From Hypholoma sublateritium FD-334 SS-4 (lineage: Eukaryota > Basidiomycota > Agaricomycetes > Agaricales > Strophariaceae), in contig KN817547.1 in the NCBI GenBank assembly GCA_000827495.1, positions 1 through 64,000 of the forward strand: a stretch of DNA of 64,000 nt, in the 5' to 3' direction. The notes beneath the pieces were generated by a model. That model made no database searches. It saw only the letters and a list, made by a program, of their open reading frames with translations, and was not told the DNA's origin. A program made the translations under genes and the position numbers. Shown piece after piece: positions 32,547 through 43,392 of this stretch; position 1 is the first letter of the stretch; the number at the start of each line of letters is the position of its first letter.

Positions 32547-34627
32547 TTAATTCTTGCGTTTGCGGAATAAGACTTCTGCTGTGTAACTAGGCATGCAAGA
32601 AGTCATTATCCATAAATCCGCAGGTCGGCTGCCTTCGTTCGCGAATTTTGCGTCATAGTGTGCTGTCAGATACGCTAACATCAATTTCAATTCCGATGCG
32701 GCCAAGTACCGGCCTGGACAAGCATGGCGCCCGTGCCCAAACCCAAGATATTCTTCACTAGTAGATGTCAGGTCCAAGTTCCGTGTAGTTTTCTCCTGCA
32801 TTTTGATGAAGCGCAGAGGATCGAACTCATCTGGACGCTCGTACAGGGAGCCATCGAAATGCGGGCTGTGGATATTTATGCGCACTGTCGTCCCTCTCGG
32901 CACGAATGTCCCGTCGCAGAACGTGTGATCTTGCAGCGCCACTCGTCCGAGTCCCACTGCAAATCATAGAATAAGAGCTAAAGTGAGAAGATCACGGACT
33001 GTGCTCGGCGCTCACCATTCTGTAGGGGGTTCAGTCTCTGGGATTCTTTGAGAAAGCTGTCAACCCTTTTCATCTGATCAAGGCCGCCCTTAGTCCAGCC
33101 ATGCTCTTTAACGACGACATCAATCTCCTCCCTAAGGATTTCAGCATACATGGGGAAAGCTGCCAGATAGTACAGTGCGTGTGTGAAGGTCTACGTTGTC
33201 ATAAATGAGTCCTGGCGCGTAGGTCAAATGGAAAGGGAAAATACCACGGAGGTCGTGTGAATAGCGCCGAAGTTGATTGCCAAAAGTCGATCTGTTAATG
33301 CTTCGTTGGTCGTTTCTTCACCCTTCGCAATCTCCATAAGCCATGTAATCATGTCGTCCTTTCGCAGAATTGCCTCAATGTTAAAGATCTCGGACGCAAG
33401 AAATAGGACGCTCACTGGTTTTTCTGCTCCTCCCGGTCCGTTACTTTCTTCGTTCTGTTTCCGACGAGCATCTAGCAAAGGGCCCAAAAATTTCAAGGCC
33501 TTGCGTCTTCGGTTGGGGACAGTTGAGATTATTTGATTGACCAATCTAACCATCAGGTAGTAGGTTATGCCAGTGGGAGGACGATTCGTGCGGTGACTTA
33601 CGGCCTGAGGAAATCCGGAATAAAGCGTAGAATGAAAGCGACTGTAAAAACATCAAAGGTGAATCGAGTGCTGAATTCTGTAAACTCCGGATTTCTGCCT
33701 ACTCAAAGGTGAGATACTGTGATGTTCCAAACTTCCAATAATCAAACATACACAGGGGATATCCGACAAAAATGCGGTTGCTAGCCTGACACACCATCTT
33801 AGGAACAATACTGGAACATTTGATAGGTGTCCAGTCTAAATTGTGCAAATAAGGCGGAAACTTGACATCAGCATATCGTTAAACATACAGTTGTGAACAG
33901 ATAGTACTACCTTCAGTAAGAGGGATGTAAGTCTGGAAGGCATTAGTAATTTCGTCGTGGACGTCAGGAACCAAGTGTGCGAGGGATCGTCTAAGGCGGT
34001 TGCTTAGAAGGGGAAGATGATAGGGATTGTTCAAAATTGCGCTGCCGAGGGTGTGTTTTAATTGGACGAGCTGCTCAGAACAGTCAGCATCAGGGAATTT
34101 AAGTGGCAGTACAAGAGTATTTCTCACCTCTTCGTTAGCTTGGTTGGCCGAGAACGAGATGTCTTGCAGTCGGAGCACCTCTGTTATCACTTTGCGATCG
34201 GAGGCAACCACTGTCCAGCCCAACGCCTCTTGAATGCGAAACATACTTCGTGGCCACTAGTATTTAGTCTGAACATACTGTACGATCCAGTTTTAAACAC
34301 CATGACCGCTGCTCACTTTCTTAAAGCTGGCATCAACGAGTTTCTTTCCTTGAAAGAAGTACCACCAAGTTTGTATAAATGAGATAGCAGCAATGTTAGA
34401 ATAGGCTGATGGGATGTGTTTGAGCTATCATGATGGTCATTACAGAGGTTTAGAGCCACAATTTAAGTCAGGCTGCCATGTGGAAGTGACTCCTCGGACG
34501 CGCGCACCTTGCGAGCTTCTCCAGTGAGGTACGATAGTACGGCCAGATATAGTATCGTTCCAATTCCTAGAAGTAGCAATGGGTTCTCCAGACAAGATCT
34601 CAAGAGTTCGATACAAAACTCGAACAT
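32547..34627 (-). CDS. Cytochrome P450 monooxygenase
   Basis: Exons 34508-34627, 34317-34424, 33911-34256, 33752-33835, 33602-33698, 33416-33545, 33245-33358, 33016-33190 and 32547-32956 give 527 residues. A membrane anchor (LLLLGIGTILYLAVLSYL) is near residues 18-35. Later come the I-helix region (LLAINFGAIHTTSV), the K-helix E-x-x-R (LKESQRLNP), DPLRF and the heme-binding FGHGRHACPG near residue 465, so the thiolate Cys is present. Family resembles the basidiomycete CYPs that oxidise terpenoids and aromatics; the substrate is unknown. The 57-nt intron 33359-33415 is a multiple of three and free of stops, so its retention would go unnoticed by frame alone. The joint KPDDMITWLMEIAKGEE supports splicing it. 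Confidence 0.92.
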
Positions 34628-35148
34628 GCTGGCGGATGAGCGTTCTATGTTGCGGCTTGTCAGAGAATATCAGACACGACTACTACTGAAATCACGCGGA
34701 ATGTTTAAAAATAACTGATATGGTTACATTACAATGCGTATACCGCGGATCTCAATGAACTCCACACTGAGGAGCACTGGACACCCTACGCTTGTGTTGT
34801 GCGCGATAATCAACGGGTTTGAGAGACTGGATTAAGATTATATACAACAGCTAATAATTCAGAGTAAATGTAAGATGTACTACAAGGACGCTATATATAT
34901 ATAGGTATGGGTATGCCGATTGACAAGGTGACAGGTGATGCTGATGAAGTACGCAGCAAATGCGTAGCATGCAAATAAAGAAAATAAAAAGGTCTGGCAA
35001 AAATTCAGCACCGTGCTTTGAAAAGTGAAGATGGAGATGGAGATCAGAGAAAAAAAAATACAAAGAAAAGACCAACATCGATACCCAATGTACCGTAGAT
35101 CGCGACCAAAGGGCTGGCAGTCAGGGTAGCCGTCGCAGAAAGGGCTCG
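34628..35148. other. Intergenic, nothing clear
   Basis: AT-rich, with a short (TA)n run near 34893-34902 and an A-rich tract near 35050. Includes the P450 promoter. Confidence 0.4.
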
Positions 35149-38100
35149 TCAGCTCTCAGATTCTCCATCAGCATCTTCGGCCCTGTTGTTGTTATCGTTG
35201 GCATGCGCACTGCTGTCTTCGTTGTCCATCGCTGCAAGAGCAAGCCTAAGTGGGGAGAGTACCATTAGTTCCTTCCATATGGACGTGGCATGGGTATCAG
35301 ATATATATGTACCGATATGCTTCACGGCACTGCAATTTAGACGCTGATGTTTTCCACTTCTGTTTCTGATTGGAATTGAGCAGCTCCTGGTCAAGTTCTA
35401 AGAGCAGATAGAATTCAAAAATTGTAAAGAGGACTATCAAGGGACCTTACTCTGATCTTCGCCTAGTTCCTGTAATCTGTCCTTTGCGACGCTTTGCCTG
35501 TAAATATCTCATTAGATAACAACGGCAAGAGCCGCCGAGGCGACGCACCAAGAATTTTGTTTGTCGTAGAACTGAACTATGTAGAGTTTGACCTTGCGCT
35601 TTAGTCGTTTCTCTTTTGCAGCTGCTAATATGTTCCTCGGGACAAGTGGGTCGGAGTCCGAGTGAACAACGGCCGGCCACCAAGGAAAAGAGTCTGAAGA
35701 AAGCACCCGTAAGCTACCTATAATCTTGCATAACGGATGCACACAATTCACCAGATTTGGCCCAGACTGTAAAAAGATAATGACTTCAACGACAATGAAT
35801 GTGTGCATGCATGGGATAGACTCACCAATTGTACCGTCAGGAAACGATTCTCTTCTTCTAGGTTTTTTGCCTTTCGGTTGCTCCAATTTCCTTGCCTTGG
35901 GTTCGCTAGGTCCAGCTTCGGAGCATAGTTCAACTTCGGAGGGGGCAGTTGGCGGTATCGACGGTTCTCCAGGTAATACCGGAGATGACCGGCCATAAGA
36001 CGATTCACTGAGCTCACTCAACTCTGATTCCTCTTCGAAGGTGCTGTCTTTAAGCTCTATTTGATTCTCAGCAAGGATCTGGTCATCAACATGATTAGAT
36101 GGCGGCGGCTGTGATTGTGATGGAAGGGGTATGGTTGGCGGCGGCGGCGGGCTCTTCTTGATCGAAATAGTGCTGCTGCTCGCTGAGACAGCGGCTACGC
36201 TTTCCTCAGCAACAAGGGCAGCCTGCCTTTGTTGTTTTTCCGCCTTTTTACGTGAGTTCTTTTCCCGCCGTATCGCAGGAGTATCTAGCTTCTCTATGAT
36301 GACAACGCCGTTCGCCTGTGTGACCACATTCAAGGGCTCGTTAATGGCGAGGCTGTCGTCCCCAGCATGGGTGATATTGTCGTGATCGCCTAGACGGGAT
36401 TCAAACGAACGCTCCCCTTCACCATCGACATCCATAGGAACATCTCCAGACTCGTTTGGATTGTGTTTAGCTTCCTGCGCATCGGACGACCACGGCGGCG
36501 TTCTGCGTAAGGTGTAATTATCAGATGCCGCCGTGCTCACAATAGACAGCCGCGATGCCGTGTGATCTTGGAGTTCTACGATTAAGGAGATTGAAAAAAT
36601 AGAACAGAGGCGGGACTTACCAGTCTTCTGCCGCTTCTTCGGAGGGGGCACGGCTTGTCTCTCCGCCGCAACACGACCTCCACGTTTGTGATCAGGGGGC
36701 AATATCCATCCGGCGTTAAACATGCTGAACGAGTCCCTATTGTCTACGTCATGGACGACTCGGGGAATAGAGCTTTGCATGGCCGGCATTGTTACGTGGC
36801 GCTTCTTCAACGGAACGGACACAGCTGATGGTTCCTCTTGCGGGGGTAGGGGTTCCGAAGGAGCGACAGATGCTGTCGCAGAGCTCGGGCCACATGCCTC
36901 CGCCTCAAACGCCGCTGCGGCCGCGCGGGCGCCTCGTGTGCGTGCCCGAAACCCTGCAGAGTTATCGAGCTGCACCTGCAGCTCCCGATTCTGCCACTTC
37001 GCGAGTTTGGCTTGCTCCTGTTCGTCACTTTCATGTAAATCTTGAGGTGGCACATGAGGCACTCCATCAACATTGGCCTCTGTCAAATCGGGTGCTGGTA
37101 AATCACTGGGAACAAGGACATGGGCCTCGTTATTTGCGAGCTCGTGCCCATTATCCAACTTGTGTTTGAGTTTGACAGTAGTGGTAACAGGATAGCGAAC
37201 ACGAAGTTTGATGGGAGATGGCAGCGGACTGGGCTCATACGGCGGTGGAGGCTTGACTTTAGCGAATTCGTAACTGAGTAGCGATGTTATTGGTTCGACG
37301 TCGAGTTCCATGTTAAGGTCGTCCTTGATCGCGTCGGATGACACGAGGAGCCCCAACACATCCATAGCGGGTTCGAGATCGCCGAGCAGGGGATGGCCAT
37401 CTTCGTCCTTCTTCAGTGTCACGTCGACATTATCGTTTCTAAGGTATTCCAGTTCAGCTAGTATGGTTCTAGCTTCATTCCGAATTTTGAAGGCGGCCTT
37501 GTAGAAGCCGGTTTCTGGTTTATTGTACGTGAGCGCATTTTCGACAACAAGATATATGTCGTCCTGGAAAATTATGGAATGAGCATTCATAAGGTTACAA
37601 GGCCACCGCTACAATACATACCAAGAAAGGCTGAAGATTCCAGTATTTATTTTGATCTAGTTTGTCGTCGATGATGGTCCAGCACATGGGCTTCTTGATG
37701 ACATCAAAGTAATCTGGGACTTCGTCCTTTGAGACTGGATGTTGGAAGTACGAATAACGATCAAGGCTTCAAGTGGCGGTCAAATCAGTTAACGCGTAAC
37801 AGGTAAGGAGACGAGAACTAGACATACGCCACGATGCGTTCAAACGCTAGCCGCAGGGCATTAATATGCGGAAATAGTGCTCGAGTCAAGACACCGTGGA
37901 TCACTTCGACTTGCCGAAGCTTCTTGATCTCCCTTTTCTTACAGAGATCTGCAAGTAGCTGGATATCTTGCAGGTCTTTGCGCAACCGTTTGAGTTGCTG
38001 AGGGCAGTTCTGAGTCTACGTGTCAGTGGACCAAGAGAACGATACTCACATCGAGCCGCATCAATTTATCCTCCTCGGTCAACGTCTTGGTCCCTGCGTT

Positions 38101-39753
38101 TGCCGTCCAAGGCTCAAGATGCAACCTTTTCAGCAACGGTGCACCCCGCCTGACCTCTCGCTTCAAGCTCCAATATCGGGCCATTTGGTGTATGAAATCT
38201 GGTTTCTTCCTAATGTGTATTCGGTTTATGTATGCCAGTATTCGACGGATGATGATATCAGGAACGAGAGGAGGTCCCGGCTTGTATGTTTTCGCGTAAG
38301 CTCGTGCAGATTTGGAACCAACTTGGTTATTTGGACCTGATCTGTCGCGTACGTCATCGAGAGCGAGAGCAGTAGCACGCGCTTCTTGTTGTTCTGGCTA
38401 GATCACATTGACAATCGGAACTTTATAAAGGAACACATTTATAAGGGGCGCTCACAGGAAGATGACGATCGCAGAAGCACGTCAACGAAGCGGGCTCCGC
38501 TCCTTGGGCACTTTTCATCGGCATCAGAAGCTTTTCCTTTCGGGCACACGTAGCATGGAATGCAACGAAACACGAAGGTTTCGTGCACTGAATGCACGCG
38601 CCGTATCTTTGTTCACAGATGCAACATCTCTGTACATTTGTTAACAGTGAAGTTGTGGACGATGAGGTGAGGCTCACTAGTTTCCAGCGTTGCTTCGAGA
38701 TCCTATCAACTCCAGTTATCGGCTCCATGAAAACATCGTTTGCAACGCGCGTCTCCGGTATCCATATTGCACACAGGAGATGGACCCATTCACCAGTTAC
38801 AGTCTGCTTGAAGGCCCCTCCCTCATTCGGACAAAGGTCACAATTCTGGTAGAATACCATGAAAATGGTTCAACGACGATGGTTGAAGGTCACTCACTAC
38901 AGGGTTTTCTGGCGATACCGTACATTTTCGACAAAGCCACTGGCCCTCGGGGATATAAGGAACGCCGTAGCAATCTAATAAGACTAAAGTTCAGGAAAGG
39001 GCAGTGAGAACGATGTAACCTGCGTACCCTGATGCACCGCCAGGTTACACCCATCACAAAACACGATTGCATTGCTGTTTTCTCCCTCAGAATCATCGCA
39101 AATTGCACACGTCGAATCTTCAGAGGGCATAGCAAAGTCTGGTTTTGGGATATTCTTGGTCTACACCTCGATGCCTGTCATCAGTTGGTGAGATTGAAGA
39201 ACTGTGGCTATATTTACACACCAAGTCAAACCATTCTTTCTCCAGGCGATCCATGATGATTTCAAAGCTTTCGCAAGTGACCCTATCGTTTCCACCTTTC
39301 GTGCGGTTGTTGTTGACGACGTCCAGCCATTCCTGGTCTAAAATGGACGGACGTTAAGTATGTTTACTTGGATTAACCGAAAATAGTGCTCACCTTGCTC
39401 GTCCATGTCGTATTCCACCGTTTTTGCCAATTCGCTCTCGAGTGGCTCTGTGTGGTTGTTACCAATCAGCGTCGAAGATCAGGACGCGACACGACGTTGA
39501 TAACATACCGATATGTCGAATGTAGTGGTCAGGCCGGTAGAAATCTGCTGCAATATCGTTGACTGTACATAATATCAACCAAACCGCAAAATCGCCTAAT
39601 AAGAAGGCCAGAGCACGTACAACCAAACGATATTGGCTGTGATTCGTACACACCGCCGGGAAGCTTCAAATCCTCATCTTCTATAACCTCGAATTCAACT
39701 TTGGGCAAAGAACTGCCTGCCGGAGGCGAAGTAACCGTGGCTCCTCGCGCCAT
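35149..39753 (-). CDS. NTO1: BRPF/NTO1-like chromatin reader (EPC-N, PHD, ePHD, bromodomain, PWWP)
   Basis: A long multi-exon gene. The start exon (ATG 39753) reads [20 protein letters not shown], then [18 protein letters not shown], an enhancer-of-polycomb-like N region. PHD1 follows ([41 protein letters not shown]), then the extended PHD ([51 protein letters not shown]). A bromodomain lies around 37500-37760 ([18 protein letters not shown]). A long disordered acidic region follows, then a PWWP domain assembled across introns at 35700-35880 ([17 protein letters not shown]). The C terminus ends DADGESES. Such proteins scaffold MYST acetyltransferase complexes (NuA3 in yeast) and read H3 tails; the PWWP adds H3K36me reading, as in animal BRPFs. 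Several short introns are multiples of three. Individual exon borders were only partly resolved. Confidence 0.88.
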
Positions 39754-40211
39754 GGCATCAATTCCGATCTTTTCAAGCCTCTTTGAATGGTCTGCAACGT
39801 CCTAGACCGCGAGCTTGGTGTTGGGGGGAAGGTAGTTGAAAATCAAGCTCCAGACTGCTGCAAAGGGATATAGAATAGTAGGAAAAACTGTCCAGATTGG
39901 CCAACGAACTGGCAATATTAATATTAAACACGAAACGTCACCGAACGAGGGCAGTCACGCAGCGGTCATGCTTCTGTCAGCTTTCACACGACATCACCCA
40001 CCTTATAGCTGAGTACTGACTCCTGACAGTGATTAATTGTGACAAGACAATCCAACAGTCATCTTGAGCAGGGCAATTGTTCCTCGTTGCTTTCTCAAGT
40101 AAAAACCTCGACTTCGTGTAGAACACTCCGTAGCAAAATAAAAAAATAACATGCGAAATATGTTGCGTATCTTACAAATATATTACCCTGGATGACAACA
40201 TGAATTACAGA
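39754..40211. other. Intergenic, NTO1-like promoter side
   Basis: No gene or repeat recognised. The A-rich AATAAAAAAATAAC at 40137-40150 may be part of the PDI 3' region. Confidence 0.4.
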
Positions 40212-41648
40212 CTATAGCTCATCCTTAGGCCTAACGGCGGGATCGGTCGTAGCTGGCATTCGCGATTTGCCCGTTGTCACGGACTCGGAGACTTCGGGGG
40301 CGGGCGTCTCAGTGTTCGGCATCGGTGTGGTTATTCCGTTCGCTTTAGTGCTCTTTGCCGGGGGCTTCTTCGAACTCAGCGTTGCCTCCTCAGCAGGGGT
40401 ATCGCTCTTTTTCTTTAGGTGCTCCGGAATAGATCCCATCATACCGCCATAGCCAGCCGTGTCGTGGTAGTTGGCACCACCCTCGAGCATGGCCTTCTCG
40501 AAGTCGATAAGGTCGGTGAATCCTCCGTGCATGAGCGCTATGCGCTGGGCTTCCTGCTTCCTCGCGATCTCGGCCTCTTCGGGGTCCTCGACGTATTCCT
40601 CGGTCTGCGCTTCCTCTAAGGCCACAGTGAGGTCTGCCGTGCCATCCAAGACGGAATCAAAGAATTTGGAAAGGGAATCGTATTTGTGTATACCTAATCG
40701 GCCACGTTAAATATTAAACAGTTGGACTCAAACAAACCCACGTACCGCTGTAACGGATGGGCGTATCTGAGCCTGCGGGATACAGAAGGACCTTGGGTTC
40801 TTTGGGTCCTCCCACTTCTAAGCCCATAGCTACGGAGGATTTTCCCTTCTTGTCACGATGCGAGGCGAAGGCGAGTTCTGTGCCCGAAAATTTATTGCCT
40901 AGAACTTTCCAAAGCATCGGCATGTTCTTGTCCTTGGACAGGAGAAGTGCGCGGTGTTTATCCTTGTTCTGGAAAGCGTGTCAATATAAAAACCCTGAAT
41001 AGTTTCGCATAGTATAGCTCACTCCTGAAACCCATCCCGGGATATGTTCTACTCGGTAAATCTTTTCGACGGCTTTAGGAATACCCCGTGTTGCGAGGTA
41101 GTAGAAGTGGCTCGCTGTTCGTCCGTCCTCGTGCAAGACTGGGGGCATTGAATTACCTCGAGGGAACAACTTCGTGGAATTCAGAACAAGACCCTTTAGA
41201 TGCGAGATCTGTAGCTTACCTTGACTGTCGGAAATCCTTGCACGCCTTGTTCTGCACACAAAGGCTTGTTCTTCTCAGCGTGGCAGTTGACCGCATATGC
41301 GGGAATGAGAGGGTGAAGACCGAGAGCAGCCTTGCTGTATTCCGGGACCATCTTCTGACAGTGCTACTCGCCAAAAACGATTAGAGCTATATGCAGACAG
41401 GCAGGTTGATAAGGCTCACTCCACACCACGGGGCAACAAAGGCGACTATGCTCGTTTGCTGGATGTAATTAGTTACTTTCACGCAATTACTCGAATCGAC
41501 CAGCTGTACTCACATTGGCCTTCATTGCCTGCTTAAAGGTTTTGTTATCCAGCATCTTCACAAGTGACTCCTTCGGAAACATGCCCGCCACCACCAGCGA
41601 AGGTGTCAGAGCTAGAGTAAGCGCCAGGAGTTGATTAGGCAGAATCAT
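40212..41648 (-). CDS. Protein disulfide isomerase-like ER protein with KDEL
   Basis: Exons 41514-41648, 41420-41458, 41220-41363, 41023-41169, 40746-40968 and 40212-40693 give 389 residues. Signal peptide MILPNQLLALTLALTPSLVVA; one thioredoxin domain with WCGHC (Cys57 and Cys60); the cis-Pro loop GVQGFPTVK; a second, redox-inactive half (MPMLWKVLGNKFSGTELAFA); a charged C-terminal region; and the retention signal KDEL at the extreme C terminus. It should form and rearrange disulfides in secretory proteins, which could include the laccase precursors. Closest in plan to yeast MPD1-type PDIs. Confidence 0.93.
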
Positions 41649-42728
41649 GGTGGTGCAGGGGTATCGCAGAAAAGCCTGTGGAGGAAAAGTCGACCTGAAG
41701 CCATTTTGCGCTATTTATGATACTTGGGAGCAAACACCGGAGCAACGTCTATTTGGTTGCACACTGACGTGGCTTTTGATCTTGCCTTCCACCCACGCGC
41801 CGAAATTTCGTCTTTTCTCCGATATCGTGTTATATCCTGCACACTCATTCTCTGGACACCTGGCGGCTCACCCCTTGCTTCTAGCTGTCCTTATACTCGA
41901 TTTTTGGAAGCGTAAGGGCACCGTAAAGGCGACTTTCTTGGCTGCGGCGGGGTCATACAGAAGTTGACCACGTTACGGCTGGCCATTCCCTGCGGAACCG
42001 GCGATGCACAGGCTATGTGCGGTCGTCTTGTAGCCGGATCTCATGAAACAGTTCAATTGGACCGGATTGTTACCACGATGCCTTCCCCGAAGCCGCATAC
42101 GTACCTCTTTGACGCCGAAGCCAAAGAACAAAACTCTGGGACCTGCGTATTCTCACCGCGCTACCTGCTTCCACTTGCTTCCACGTGGCTGAAGCAGAAT
42201 ACGAGCCTTGATTATATTGGTGACTCTCCATGTTGACACACCCCCCTTCACGTATGATCGCCATGAAAAGAATCCTCAACTTCCTCGTATGAGCTTGCCA
42301 CCGCCTTGGGAATTCTATGATTGCTCTCTATTGAATAAAGCCGTAGGGCCGGCTGACACCGGCATAGCCCGCTACCCCCCAACTTCCTCTCTTGAAGCTC
42401 GAAGATTGCTCCAGGAAGGTCGACTTATGGTTGGCTGAAGTTGAGCCTACAATTTTCCCTGTACATATATTATGTGTTTAATTCAATTGCATCTAGAATA
42501 CAAAATACTAAATCATGTAAGTACGCCATTTAAACTGGCGCAGCCCAGGCGTACGAACGTACGCCTGGGATGCGCCCCGTTTTGGACCTTAGAAAGGTAC
42601 ATGAGTTGGACCGCCAGAATGAAAATCACGAAAAGATTTAGAGGAGATTACTGCACAGGCCTGTCGGTGGATCTATTCACTGGCCATCGCATACTTATTC
42701 TACTTTTTTATTTGGAATTTACCATAAT
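41649..42728. other. Intergenic, left flank of the inverted-repeat element
   Basis: Only short frames. Contains the strong hairpin at 42537-42576. Confidence 0.4.
42537..42576. repeat. Near-perfect hairpin, 19-bp arms, 2-nt loop
   Basis: GGCGCAGCCCAGGCGTACG is followed after AA by CGTACGCCTGGGATGCGCC, its reverse complement with one mismatch. It is GC-rich within an AT-rich region, 150 bp from the TA-flanked element. Confidence 0.88.
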
Positions 42729-43392
42729 TACAGTCGAAACCCTCATAACCCATACCTCTGATAACCCATAACCCCTCATAACCCATAGAAAAATCGATCC
42801 ACCAAGTCGGTGGGCGGGGATTTGCAACCCATAACCCATAAGTCCGCAATAACCCATACCCCATACCCCCTGGAAGGAAAAACCCATAGGTTTTAGACAC
42901 TAAATTTAGGCTTAAATAGTAGATACTGGCTGATTTTTGTTGCAACAGTTGCTATCCACGCTGATGCAACATATTCTCCCTATGATTCCGCTACAAATGG
43001 ACTAAACTGCGCCTTGACACGACCGTGTAGAAACAAATTTGTCATATTCTGCCTTAATTCTACACCACCAGAGGTAAAATTCAACTCCGCCTTGACATCG
43101 TCGGCAGTGAACCCAATGCAAATGTGCTGAAGACTGTCTTGGAAAAAGGCGGATAATATATTGATGACTCAGTACATAGCCCAGTTAACGTATTGTAGGC
43201 TTATGTAGCAGAGTAATCTTCTTCTATGGTGTTTGACATCCATAGCTTATAATATTTCGCACAAATTTCACATAATGTTTTTCTCGCTTTTTGAAATCTA
43301 TTTTTAACCTACCTCTCCTAACCCATAACCCCTCATAACCCATAGCTCGGGCCATCCACGGAAAGGTATGGGTTATGAGGGTTTCGACTGTA
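42729..43392. mobile_element. Non-autonomous TA-flanked inverted-repeat element (pogo/Tc1-mariner-like)
   Basis: A TA dinucleotide (42729-42730) precedes CAGTCGAAACCCTCATAACC at 42731, and the reverse complement ends at 43390 followed by TA (43391-43392). The terminal inverted repeats match for at least 26 bp. A subterminal direct repeat (TAACCCATAACCCCTCATAA, then CCCATAG) is present near 42762 and again near 43320. The 660-bp interior has no transposase frame. TA duplication and a CAGT start suggest mobilisation by a pogo/Tc1-mariner transposase. Confidence 0.88.

Noticed and set aside
42750..43350. AACCCATAACCC repeats taken for telomeric DNA
   Set aside because: Fungal telomeres are usually TTAGGG; here the repeats are confined to the subterminal parts of a TA-flanked inverted-repeat element.
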